DNA of 64,000 bases from Paenibacillus amylolyticus. Lineage in GTDB: Bacteria > Bacillota > Bacilli > Paenibacillales > Paenibacillaceae. Below, in pieces: positions 1 to 7,385 of the stretch. The notes under the pieces are model-generated. The model was not told the DNA's origin. It did not search any database and worked only from the letters and a program-made list of their open reading frames with translations. The stretch covers positions 1-64,000 of the forward strand of contig NZ_RIAS01000011.1 of assembly GCF_003719335.1 (NCBI RefSeq). Direction: 5' to 3'. The number at the start of each line of letters is the position of its first letter. Position 1 is the first letter of the stretch. The position numbers were made by a program, and so were the translations under genes.

Positions 1-78
1 GCTACGCAGGGGCTTGGCCCCTCCTGCGACCGGACTTTCACCGGCTAGAAGATGCGTGCTTTGCTGGGCACGCCTCAC
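1..78 (-). mobile_element. 5' end of a group II intron (probably class IIC), cut by the window edge
   Basis: On the minus strand the sequence starts GTGAGGCGTGCCCAGC and continues through a CTTCTAGCCGGTGAAAGTCC block, which resembles the 5' domain I of bacterial group II introns (consensus start GUGYG, with one mismatch here). It begins directly after the T-tract of a hairpin terminator, the usual insertion site of class IIC introns. Only 78 bases are visible, so the reverse transcriptase gene and domains V/VI would lie left of the window. The call rests on remembered consensus and on the insertion context. Confidence 0.65.
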
Positions 79-109
79 AAAAAAAGCTCACGCCACTTGG
101 GCGCAAGCT
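79..109 (-). terminator. Rho-independent terminator of the DUF2500 gene
   Basis: In minus-strand RNA a 10-bp stem (AGCUUGCGCC with GGCGUGAGCU, two G-U pairs) closes a five-base loop and leads into seven U residues. It lies about 20 bases after the DUF2500 stop codon. The T-tract joins directly to the intron start. Confidence 0.8.
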
Positions 110-129
110 GCTCCATATTTCAACCTAAT

Positions 130-528
130 TTAACCTCGCAGACGTTCAGTGTACAGCCGATTCGTGCGTTCAAATCCAATATACCGGGTTCCCTTGAAGG
201 AGAGCCGTCCTTCATCCCCCTCCGCACACATACCATATTCTTCGCCATTCACTTTGAATTCCAAGCGGTCACCGCTCTCTACTTCAAAAGTGACGTAATA
301 GAACGTTCGTGCGGCAGTCGTGGTGCCGGATTCGGAAGGCGGCTGGCTCATCTTTACCCGTCTGCTGGTGATGCGAGAGTGTACAGTCAGCAGAGGCTCC
401 GCATTGTTGCGCCCCCACCTCCATACTTCTTTGCCCATCGATAACAGCACGATACTCAGAATCAGGACAAATGCCAACGGAAAGACGGTTCCAAACAAAT
501 CAAACATCCAGGATGATTCAATGCCCAT
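130..528 (-). CDS. DUF2500 domain-containing membrane-anchored protein
   Basis: 132-aa protein with one N-terminal membrane segment (about residues 8-30) and a soluble beta-rich tail. The tail carries the features remembered for DUF2500: a Thr-rich stretch before a YYVTFEVESGDR strand, a conserved EYGM segment, and a GRLSFKGTRYIGFER end. Function is unknown for the family. The ATG at 528 has a strong GGAGGGGAGAG site 5-10 bases upstream. It is monocistronic and closed by its own terminator, behind which the group II intron sits. Confidence 0.85.
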   Translation of the reverse strand: MGIESSWMFDLFGTVFPLAFVLILSIVLLSMGKEVWRWGRNNAEPLLTVHSRITSRRVKMSQPPSESGTTTAARTFYYVTFEVESGDRLEFKVNGEEYGMCAEGDEGRLSFKGTRYIGFERTNRLYTERLRG

Positions 529-710
529 GTCTCTCCCCTCCGTTCATACTTCGGACAGCCAGAGTCTTGACCCGTCTTCTGTAATGTATATGCGGACGAA
601 CACAGAACTTGTTAACCTGATGAAATATTTAGATCGTATATCTTAGGCAGAAAACCGATTTTATTTTGAAAATACTTAGCAATCCTTTAACCTTTCTATA
701 GGGTAATATA

Positions 711-1322
711 TTACGCAGTTTTAGTTAGAGAATCAGGCTGCGGCTCAATCACAATATAGGAGTTACGGCTGAAAGGAAGCCATGTGTTCCATAACGACTC
801 CAGTTCAGTTACACTCATCTTTCGATTGTACTGTGCTTCATCACAATTCCGCTTGAAATCCAGTGACTCTGCCAGATAAAAATGAGTTTCATCATACCCG
901 ACAACAGGCACAAAGTGCAAAAATCGCCGGTCCGAATGAACCCTGATGAACAAAATAACAGGTACGCCACGGCTAATCTGCCTCTTTAACGTAGTGACAT
1001 TACCACGCAAATACGTTGCGGGGTACCCGAGTTTTTTGAAAAAAACAATTATCGCTTTTGGATAAAAGGTGCCATCCAGTAATTTGCGCGGATACCTCCG
1101 ATACAGCTCATTTCCTTCTGACTCCATGCCGAAATGCCTTAACACATATGCACTGGAAAATGCCGCGCATTCGACGTTCTTCTGTACCTCTGTCTTATTC
1201 GGAGTCCGGATAAAGTATGTGGAGGGCACTTTGACACTGTATATATCATCCTTCTTCGGTAGGCTGTAATAGCGATAAATTAACCAGAAGACTATTAGCC
1301 ATAAAAAAATATTGGATATCAT
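711..1322 (-). CDS. C39-like peptidase family protein, membrane-anchored
   Basis: About 203 aa. An N-terminal hydrophobic segment (residues 1-16) anchors a papain-like domain. A Cys in the NVECAAFSSAY stretch and a His in FLHFVPVVGYDE match the Cys-His pair of the peptidase C39-like (C39_2) family. No ABC transporter is attached, so this is not a bacteriocin exporter. The start was set at the ATG at 1322: it has GGAGGAAG seven bases upstream and overlaps the TGA of the upstream acetyltransferase as ATGA, implying translational coupling. The substrate is unknown. Confidence 0.7.
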   Translation of the reverse strand: MISNIFLWLIVFWLIYRYYSLPKKDDIYSVKVPSTYFIRTPNKTEVQKNVECAAFSSAYVLRHFGMESEGNELYRRYPRKLLDGTFYPKAIIVFFKKLGYPATYLRGNVTTLKRQISRGVPVILFIRVHSDRRFLHFVPVVGYDETHFYLAESLDFKRNCDEAQYNRKMSVTELESLWNTWLPFSRNSYIVIEPQPDSLTKTA

Positions 1323-1873
1323 GTCGAAACTTCCTCCTGCCAATCTCTGGAAAGTAAGCTGTAGGTCACAATGTTCTCATAATGATCATATAACCACTGA
1401 GCCTGTCTGGATGTGCCTTCGTTTATAAATCCGATCTTCTCAGGGATGGCTCTGCTTTTAAGGTTATTCTCTGCGCATTGAATCATAATTCGGTTTAACT
1501 TCAATTCATTAAATAAATATGTACTCAATTTTTGAATGGAGGTTGTAATGATGCCCTTCCCTTGAGACGATTCCGATAGGAAATATCCTATGCTCGTCGC
1601 TTTGTTTTTCCAATCGATATAGTGCAAACCCAGCATGCCCACCAACTCTTGGTTTAACCATATTCCTGCATCGAAACCATTTCTTTCTTCGTAGTTACGT
1701 GTCCACATTTCAATGACCGTATCCAAATCCTCAGGAGATTGTCGTTTATCAACCCACAACAGCCACTCTCTTAGAATCACCCGGTTCTCATCAATTAAGG
1801 AGTATAGTTCATCTCGATCTTGGTATTGTATCAGCTTTAACTGAATAGAATCATTGACTTGAAAAGGAAGCAT
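1319..1873 (-). CDS. GNAT family N-acetyltransferase (RimJ/RimL type)
   Basis: 184-aa GNAT enzyme, predicted to move an acetyl group from acetyl-CoA to an amine, possibly a ribosomal-protein-like N-terminus or a small toxic amine. The acetyl-CoA loop appears as SSQGKGIITTS, followed by the RimL-type NLKSRAIPEKIGF segment and a final aromatic strand (YSLLSRDW). The start at 1873 was chosen for its GGAGGG site six bases upstream; the longer upstream reading lacks one and runs through the previous gene. Its stop overlaps the start of the C39-like gene by four bases. Confidence 0.85.
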   Translation of the reverse strand: MLPFQVNDSIQLKLIQYQDRDELYSLIDENRVILREWLLWVDKRQSPEDLDTVIEMWTRNYEERNGFDAGIWLNQELVGMLGLHYIDWKNKATSIGYFLSESSQGKGIITTSIQKLSTYLFNELKLNRIMIQCAENNLKSRAIPEKIGFINEGTSRQAQWLYDHYENIVTYSLLSRDWQEEVST

Positions 1874-1940
1874 GCAATCCCTCCAATCATCCATATATGT
1901 TACGTCCTGAATATTTTCGTAGTCCAGACATCCGAATTTT

Positions 1941-2426
1941 CTACCAGTTCGCTCTGACCCACTGCTCAATCTGTTTCGCAGCTTCCTCGGAAGACAGATC
2001 CGTAGTATCCACCGTCGGCATCGCCGGGTCAAAGGCCTTATCCGCATGCTGCAACAGCCAGTTCGCAAAATTACGATGATCTTCAATCGCATTTTCGTCC
2101 CAGCCCCGTGCTTGCAACCGTGTCTCACGCGTTGCATCATCACAGTGCAGGTTTATGTAAAGAATACGGTCAAATCGTTCGATATAGTTCGAGGATGCAA
2201 TATTTTCGGGTACCATCGTGCCACATAAAATGGTGCCTCTTCCGCTTAACGAGATGCTATAAGCAACACGCAGCCAGTTCTCTTTGGCAATCTGCCAATC
2301 AACGTTGTCAATGATATCCATATCAAAGACATCAAATTCAGGCAATAGCTTGCGAACATGCGATGATACCGTTGTTTTTCCCGTACCGCTCGCACCTGTG
2401 ATAACAAATAAAGGTAGTTTACTCAT
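1941..2426 (-). CDS. P-loop nucleotide kinase / AAA-type small ATPase
   Basis: 161 aa. A perfect Walker A motif (GASGTGKTT, residues 11-19) starts the protein. A DMDIID acidic segment and an RETRLQARGW stretch fit a LID region, as in small nucleoside or nucleotide kinases of the AAA_33/shikimate-kinase group. It probably phosphorylates a small metabolite or nucleotide; the substrate cannot be read from sequence. A strong AGGAGG precedes the ATG. It sits 67 bases upstream of the first GNAT gene, so the two are probably co-transcribed. Confidence 0.75.
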   Translation of the reverse strand: MSKLPLFVITGASGTGKTTVSSHVRKLLPEFDVFDMDIIDNVDWQIAKENWLRVAYSISLSGRGTILCGTMVPENIASSNYIERFDRILYINLHCDDATRETRLQARGWDENAIEDHRNFANWLLQHADKAFDPAMPTVDTTDLSSEEAAKQIEQWVRANW

Positions 2427-2458
2427 TAGAATAATCCTCCTGTTGTGTTTTATAAACT

Positions 2459-3025
2459 CTAATCTTGCTGAATATCTCTAGACTTCCATTCCGCCGCCCT
2501 TAATCCGTACATCACTCGGTGTAGAAATCTCCCATTCAAAAACTCATAATCTCGCAGCTCGCCTTCACGTTGAAAACCTAGCTTCTCAGGTATAGCACGA
2601 CTTCTCCGATTTTCAGTTGCTGCACCAATCTCCACTTTATTCAAGCCAAGCTGCTCAAATGCATGCTCAATAAGTACGTTAACTGCTTTCGTGATAAGTC
2701 CATTTCCCTCGTATTCCTGGCCCAGCCAATAACCAATCTCAGCCTTCCTGTTTCCAAGGTCAATGTCACAATATCCAATCGAACCAGCCAGATCACCTTG
2801 AAACCAAATCCCTAACCAGTATCCTTCCTCCTGCGCATAGCGTAGACGGGTGCGTTTGATAAAACCTGCTGAATCTTCTTCAGTCAAAGTCATGTCTGGA
2901 ATTCTGAGCCAGGCTCCGAGATGTTCCCGGTTTCGATCAATTAATCGAAATAACGCTGCTGCGTCATTGGATGTAAAAAGCGAAAGGTACGCTGTATCTG
3001 TTCTATCTAAGGCATGTTTAAACAT
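2459..3025 (-). CDS. GNAT family N-acetyltransferase (RimJ/RimL type)
   Basis: 188 aa, paralogous to the GNAT at 1319-1873: both share the layout of an N-terminal Asp-Arg helix, a GYWLGQEYEGNGLITKA acetyl-CoA loop and an NRRSRAIPEKLGFQREG segment. The ATG at 3025 is preferred over the in-frame TTG at 3031 because GGGAGG lies seven bases before the ATG but only one before the TTG. The two related acetyltransferases flank the P-loop kinase, so local duplication is likely. The substrate is unknown. Confidence 0.85.
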   Translation of the reverse strand: MFKHALDRTDTAYLSLFTSNDAAALFRLIDRNREHLGAWLRIPDMTLTEEDSAGFIKRTRLRYAQEEGYWLGIWFQGDLAGSIGYCDIDLGNRKAEIGYWLGQEYEGNGLITKAVNVLIEHAFEQLGLNKVEIGAATENRRSRAIPEKLGFQREGELRDYEFLNGRFLHRVMYGLRAAEWKSRDIQQD

Positions 3026-3211
3026 AATCAATCCTCCCGGAGGTTTATTCTAAAGCCTCCTTAATCTGCTGCCAGCCAGCTTCAAATCTTAGATCGGTCT
3101 ATATTCCCCTTGAAAATGGAATTGGTAGTCATTGCAGCCCTTCAACAATCTTGTGCGTCATTCGACTCGCAAAAGCAAAGTAACAACCACATGGAGCGAA
3201 GCAAACTAACC

Positions 3212-3688
3212 CTACAGAAGTTGCTTTTTTAAATCCATCCGTATGTACGTTTTGTCGTAACTTGAACCATCTTCATTATGGTAAACAGCATGCTTGGAGT
3301 AAGGTTCAGAGATGGCATGATAGCCGTGCTCCGAGATCAGCTTGATCATTTTGGGATTTTCAATAGGATCAACACTCACAAACATTTTGCTATAACCCAA
3401 TTCTTTCGCACGTTCTTCTCTATACCGGATCAATGCTGACCCAGCACCTTGACCGCGATATATTTCCTTAACGTACAGATCACTTAATTTAGGAACCAGC
3501 TTTCCTTGTAATTTAAGAACAGCAAACCCCAGAATGGCGCGATCCTCATCATCGGTTTCAGCAACCGCTACGATGACTTCTTTTTTTTCCTGCTGTTCCA
3601 TGTAGGACATGAATAACGGCTCGTTGTTACGAACAGAACAGAGTCCTGCGATGTCCCTAGCGACAGCTGTTCTTACAATATATTTCAT
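3212..3688 (-). CDS. GNAT family N-acetyltransferase
   Basis: 158 aa. It has the canonical GNAT core: a hydrophobic strand (LSDLYVKEIY), an R-G-Q-G-A-G acetyl-CoA loop near residue 85, and a C-terminal strand with NPKMIKLISEHGY. It belongs to a different subgroup from the two RimL-type neighbours and resembles general acetyltransferases of unknown substrate. The start at 3688 has GGAGG nine bases upstream; the longer upstream reading has no ribosome site. It lies 31 bases downstream of the HAD phosphatase gene and is probably in the same transcript. Confidence 0.85.
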   Translation of the reverse strand: MKYIVRTAVARDIAGLCSVRNNEPLFMSYMEQQEKKEVIVAVAETDDEDRAILGFAVLKLQGKLVPKLSDLYVKEIYRGQGAGSALIRYREERAKELGYSKMFVSVDPIENPKMIKLISEHGYHAISEPYSKHAVYHNEDGSSYDKTYIRMDLKKQLL

Positions 3689-3719
3689 GGCTTTGTACCT
3701 CCACATTCCGTTCACGACA

Positions 3720-4499
3720 TTACTGACAAAGTCTCTCCAAAATAACAGCCACCCCGTCATTTTCATTCGTTTCTGTCATCTCTTTAGCTCTGCATTTCAA
3801 ATCCTCAATGGCATTCCCCATCGCGACAGGCCAACCACATCGATCAAATAGACCGATATCATTTACATCGTCTCCAAACACCATCACCTCTTGCATTGCA
3901 ACACCCTTGGCATCGCAGATCATAGAGACGGCATGTTCCTTGGAAGCATTTAGCGCCGAGACTTGCGTTAGTTCACCTTGATCGGTGACCAATATGTTCA
4001 ACTTCCCTTCAAAGCGTTCTTGAAAAGCCAAACGGTCTAGATTTCCTGTGAAAAGGATCTTGGAAGCTTCTTGTTGTTTAAGTTCCATCAATGATCTGAC
4101 AATCGGCTGTCCTTTTACTTTCATAATGGTCTCTGCATCATAGGGCTTCAAACTCATCCATACATCTCTCACTTCTAAACTAATGTCCAGATCCGGGTTA
4201 CATGCCAAACAATAGTCTAGAACCTCAGCTGTTAACGCAGGTGTAATTCCAATATGATTGTGACTTCCAGTATGTCTGCAATTTGTATACGCGCCGTTGT
4301 AATACACAAATGAACCGATCTCCAGCAATTCTGCGGGCAAAAAAGCTTTCACTGCCCTCGGTGGACGCGCCGTCGCAAATATGAATTTCATCCCACGATG
4401 GGCACAATCCAGAATCGCCTTTACGTTTCGCTCGGAAACTTCTTTGTTTGCCTTCAATAGGGTTCCATCCAAATCTACAACGATAACTGGAAATTTCAT
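3720..4499 (-). CDS. Cof-type HAD-IIB family phosphatase
   Basis: 259 aa. Motif I is DLDGTLL near residue 9, motif II is the Thr in FATARPP, and motif IV is FGDDVNDIGLF near residue 205, typical of Cof/YidA phosphatases that dephosphorylate sugar phosphates or FMN-like molecules in the cytoplasm. The C2-type cap lies between motifs II and III. The ATG at 4499 follows AGGGGAG. It lies 32 bases downstream of the APH-like kinase gene, in a tightly packed minus-strand run. Confidence 0.85.
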   Translation of the reverse strand: MKFPVIVVDLDGTLLKANKEVSERNVKAILDCAHRGMKFIFATARPPRAVKAFLPAELLEIGSFVYYNGAYTNCRHTGSHNHIGITPALTAEVLDYCLACNPDLDISLEVRDVWMSLKPYDAETIMKVKGQPIVRSLMELKQQEASKILFTGNLDRLAFQERFEGKLNILVTDQGELTQVSALNASKEHAVSMICDAKGVAMQEVMVFGDDVNDIGLFDRCGWPVAMGNAIEDLKCRAKEMTETNENDGVAVILERLCQ

Positions 4500-4531
4500 A
4501 GGTTCTCCCCTGTCCCACTTCTGTACACTTT

Positions 4532-5311
4532 TCAAAAAAAGTTATATATTCCATCTTCGAAATATCGATATTCTTCTTCCGTTAATCTCCGTTTGCCATA
4601 CGCATCATAAAAGATATGTTTGTCCCGCTCATCCTCGAATGCATTCGTTTTCGGTCGAATGGCTAAGGCCACGTCATAACGGGGATCACCATAAGCCGCT
4701 CCCGCCCAGTCGATCATTCCCACGACCTCACCATCACGGACGAGCACATTATCGATGGTAAAATCACCGTGAATTAAGGTAGGTTGCACCGTGCTTGGTC
4801 GGTTCTTTTTCAAATGTGTGAGCAAATGTTCATTCCCGTCTATTGAATAATGAGCCAGATTATACTCCGCCTTGGATAACATCGTATCGAGCCAAGCAGA
4901 CTCTTTACGTTGCCATTCCATTGGACAAGGGCATTCATGCAATTTTCTCAGACAGCGTCCGAAGCTGGTAATTGCCCTTTCCTTATCCTCTTGAGACGGA
5001 TGGCTGGCAAGAAATTGCCTCAACGATATTCCTTCTATATAATCCATCAACAGCCATCTTGATTGATGCTCTGCACAAAATGAATGCGTTTTCGGGATAG
5101 GTAACCCCTTTCCTTGAAGAAGCTGCATGGCGATATGTTCGTCAGATAACCATTCGTTGTAGAGTTCATGTTCTGTCTTTTTGATAACATATCTCTGATC
5201 TGCTGTCTCCAGAACGGCAACGGTAGACGTGTGACCTTGCCTTGGAAATGTAATTCGCTGTACGGTTCCAATCTGTCCCAATATCTCCGATGGAATATCT
5301 GCAAGTTGCAC
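4532..5311 (-). CDS. Aminoglycoside phosphotransferase (APH) family kinase
   Basis: 259 aa. The catalytic loop HGDFTIDN (near residue 180) and the Mg-binding segment IDWAGAAYGDPRYD are the hallmark APH/choline-kinase motifs. An N-terminal kinase lobe with YVIKKTEHE carries the ATP-binding Lys. It could phosphorylate an antibiotic or a small metabolite, and the motifs cannot separate these. It starts at GTG 5311 behind GGAGGAGG; that ribosome site overlaps the stop of the upstream histidine phosphatase, so the two genes are tightly coupled. Confidence 0.8.
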   Translation of the reverse strand: MQLADIPSEILGQIGTVQRITFPRQGHTSTVAVLETADQRYVIKKTEHELYNEWLSDEHIAMQLLQGKGLPIPKTHSFCAEHQSRWLLMDYIEGISLRQFLASHPSQEDKERAITSFGRCLRKLHECPCPMEWQRKESAWLDTMLSKAEYNLAHYSIDGNEHLLTHLKKNRPSTVQPTLIHGDFTIDNVLVRDGEVVGMIDWAGAAYGDPRYDVALAIRPKTNAFEDERDKHIFYDAYGKRRLTEEEYRYFEDGIYNFF

Positions 5312-5328
5312 GGGATGTCCTCCTCCAC

Positions 5329-5901
5329 CTAAGTGAGATGTTTAGTACAGTTATAGAGCGAGCAATCCCACCGAGGAGTTCCGCTATGCAAGTGTGTTAC
5401 CGATGTGTTTGATAGATTTTCACGAATATCTATATGAGAAAGAAGTCTTTTCATGGTAAGGCTAAGAAATGCTCCGTGGCTTACAACTAATATATTCTCA
5501 CCTGCGTGTCGGTTAGCTAAGTCGGCAAGGCACTGCCTTCCCCTTTTTACAATAGATTCATGAGATTCAATCCCCAAATCCAGCTTGGACCAGCCATAAC
5601 CCCACCGATTTACACGTTCCTGCTCCGTCGTACCTTCAATCTGTCCGCAGTCCATCTCGCGTAACCGCTCATCCACACGTATTTCAATCGAACTCGCTTC
5701 GCCAAGGATCGAAGCCGTTTCCAATGCTCTGGACAAATCACTTGAATAGATATATTGCCATTGTTCCGATCGAATTCGGTCAGCAAGCAAATGTGCCTGT
5801 CTTCTCCCCTCTGCATTAAGCGGGATATCGGTGTGCCCTTGTGTCCGATATTGATCGTTCCAGTCCGTCACGCCGTGCCGAATAATTCCTAATGTAGCCA
5901 T
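5329..5901 (-). CDS. Histidine phosphatase family protein
   Basis: 190 aa. The phosphohistidine motif IRHGVTDWN (residues 6-14) opens the protein and the second catalytic His appears as VVSHGAF (near residue 140), with RALETA and the acid Glu in LREMDCGQIEG between them. This is the phosphoglycerate-mutase-like family of cytoplasmic phosphatases, with varied substrates. The ATG has AGAGGAA upstream. It appears to be the first gene of the run histidine phosphatase, APH, HAD, GNAT. Confidence 0.9.
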   Translation of the reverse strand: MATLGIIRHGVTDWNDQYRTQGHTDIPLNAEGRRQAHLLADRIRSEQWQYIYSSDLSRALETASILGEASSIEIRVDERLREMDCGQIEGTTEQERVNRWGYGWSKLDLGIESHESIVKRGRQCLADLANRHAGENILVVSHGAFLSLTMKRLLSHIDIRENLSNTSVTHLHSGTPRWDCSLYNCTKHLT

Positions 5902-6007
5902 ATGTATTCCTCTTTTCTAGTACCGTTCATCCATTCCTGCATCTTCCATGTAAAACGAAGCTAACACATACATCGACGGTTCGTCAATGATTGGTAGCGT
6001 GCACTTA

Positions 6008-6127
6008 TTAATTCGCACAACATAGAGTCCTCGTATATGTATTTTCTCTATCAATCTCAACTTCAATTTGTTTAGTCACAACTGATGCATTATCATCAGC
6101 AAGATATTTCTGTAATTTGTCACTCAT
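6008..6127 (-). CDS. Possible 39-codon ORF or gene remnant
   Basis: An ATG-to-TAA frame reads MSDKLQKYLADDNASVVTK and onward for 39 codons. There is no convincing ribosome binding site. The composition (charged, Lys/Glu/Asp-rich, ending in two Cys) looks protein-like but matches nothing I recognise. It may be a small gene or the tail of a decayed gene. Confidence 0.25.
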   Translation of the reverse strand: MSDKLQKYLADDNASVVTKQIEVEIDRENTYTRTLCCAN

Positions 6128-6157
6128 TTCGTTATTTCTTATATTTCATTTCTTCAT

Positions 6158-6206
6158 AAAAAAATAGCCTGAAGAACTGCTCTCTGGAGCAGTCTTCAGG
6201 CTATTT
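6158..6206 (-). terminator. Terminator of the small secreted protein gene
   Basis: A long hairpin (AAATAGCCTGAAGA with TCTTCAGGCTATTT, four-base TCTG loop and one bulge) lies directly after the stop codon of the 6215-6559 gene. On the minus strand it is followed by a T-run. Confidence 0.85.
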
Positions 6207-6214
6207 CAGTCTAT

Positions 6215-6559
6215 CTATTTTACGGTGATGAAATACATAATGGTATCTCCACCAGGAAGATCTGCCACAACTGCAACACTACCTGGCTTCAAGCCTATGA
6301 CTAATCCTTGTCTATTTAGATAAATAGCGTCGTATGGTGGAGCACTGGAAATAAAAAATCCAGAACCTGTGAGATTAATCGACTCACCAACTTTAATAGT
6401 AATCTCAGCGTAATAATTGTCTTTGGCCGTTACATCTTGGTTAACCACGGTCATAGCTGGATTTTCATTAACTGCTGTACTACTGTTAGCAAAAGAAGTT
6501 GACCCTAAGGAGAAACAAGCAGTTAGTGATAACAAACCTAATAATAATTTCTTTTTCAA
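6215..6559 (-). CDS. Small secreted protein with Ig-like (BIG2-type) fold
   Basis: 114 aa. A Lys-rich start and hydrophobic core ending near SFA-NSS make a clear Sec signal peptide (about 25 residues). The remainder resembles a single bacterial Ig-like domain: IKVGESINLTGSGF, then a Gly-rich GLKPGSVAVVADL turn and a closing strand. Start TTG 6559 is preferred: AGGAGT lies seven bases upstream, whereas the in-frame GTG at 6568 overlaps that site. Role unknown, probably cell-surface or extracellular. It is AT-rich compared with its neighbours. Confidence 0.6.
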   Translation of the reverse strand: MKKKLLLGLLSLTACFSLGSTSFANSSTAVNENPAMTVVNQDVTAKDNYYAEITIKVGESINLTGSGFFISSAPPYDAIYLNRQGLVIGLKPGSVAVVADLPGGDTIMYFITVK

Positions 6560-6891
6560 AATTATCACTCCTTATTATGGAATATATATCCATTATATAG
6601 TAATATAAGAATAAATAAATATATTCTAAATTTATATAATTATTTGAAATTTATATTATAATCAGCACCTCTATGCCATGCAATCAGGGAATTGCTCTAT
6701 AATTCAGAGTCCGTAGCCGTTCCCTTCAACATCAATCCCTCTATTACTATCAATCTTAGTAACCAAGATATCCATGTTACCGTCTAGTTCCTCCAGTGAC
6801 TTGAATTACTGACCAGTTACAAAGTGATTTCTTGGGATAAAGAAGAAAATTTTTCTCTATAAATAATGTGTTGTAGGATATTTGAGTTTTA
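6560..6891. other. AT-rich intergenic region, nothing recognised
   Basis: About 330 bases between the small secreted protein and the next terminator. It is very AT-rich near 6590-6660 (ATATA tracts, likely promoter DNA for the minus-strand secreted gene). The stretch 6665-6830 has a more coding-like composition, but no frame was found that stays open with a ribosome site. Confidence 0.5.
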
Positions 6892-6918
6892 CAAAAAGAA
6901 AAACCCCCTTTCGGGGGT
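6892..6918 (-). terminator. Terminator of the small Cys-rich protein gene
   Basis: Minus-strand hairpin ACCCCCGAAAGGGGGT followed by TTTTTCTTTTTG. It lies about 40 bases after the stop of the 6961-7170 gene. Confidence 0.9.
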
Positions 6919-6960
6919 AAATCGTTGATACAGCGCTATTTTCAGCTCCATTTTCTTTCA

Positions 6961-7170
6961 CTAGGCGTACATCATATCCATGAATCCACGGGTTACATCT
7001 ACGCCTTCTGCTGGTTCCGGCTGGTCTTTCTCTGCATGTGCAGCCATGCAAGCTTTCACTGCTTCTTCAGTGGTACAACGGTTAGCATCGTCACATGTGT
7101 AGCATAAGTGAAGCATGTATCTTGTTAATTCATCCGCCTGCGTGAATTGAGTTTGACCGTTGGTTCTCAT
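6961..7170 (-). CDS. Small conserved-looking protein with four cysteines
   Basis: 69 aa, unrecognised. Four Cys fall in the central part (LCYTCDD, NRC, KAC), spaced like a possible metal site (CxxC, then C-x7-C). Ribosome site AGGAG supports the ATG at 7170 (eight-base spacing) over the in-frame ATG at 7176 and GTG at 7179, which lie too close. It has its own U-rich terminator, so it is very likely expressed. A zinc-binding or redox role is possible but not demonstrated. Confidence 0.6.
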   Translation of the reverse strand: MRTNGQTQFTQADELTRYMLHLCYTCDDANRCTTEEAVKACMAAHAEKDQPEPAEGVDVTRGFMDMMYA

Positions 7171-7385
7171 CTTCATCACTCCTTTTCTTCTTGAGTTAAA
7201 TATAACATCATTTTCACGATTTATTTGTGATTTATTTCACAATGTATCAAAAAATTAAACTAAAAATAAAGGGAAAACCTCATCCGAGATTTCCCCCTAC
7301 TCTTTCCACTTCTATGCTACTTCCATACCCGAGATTTAATTCTGATTAATGCTCGATCTCATTCGTTAAACGGAGTAGCGGCACA

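Noticed and set aside
1319..2143. Longer N-terminal reading of the first GNAT
   Set aside because: The extra 90 residues overlap the kinase gene in another frame and lack GNAT features; a proper ribosome site supports 1873.
7270..7296. Possible terminator of the BNR lipoprotein gene
   Set aside because: GGGAAA/TTTCCC stem is short with a large loop and lies 90 bases past the stop; too weak to call.
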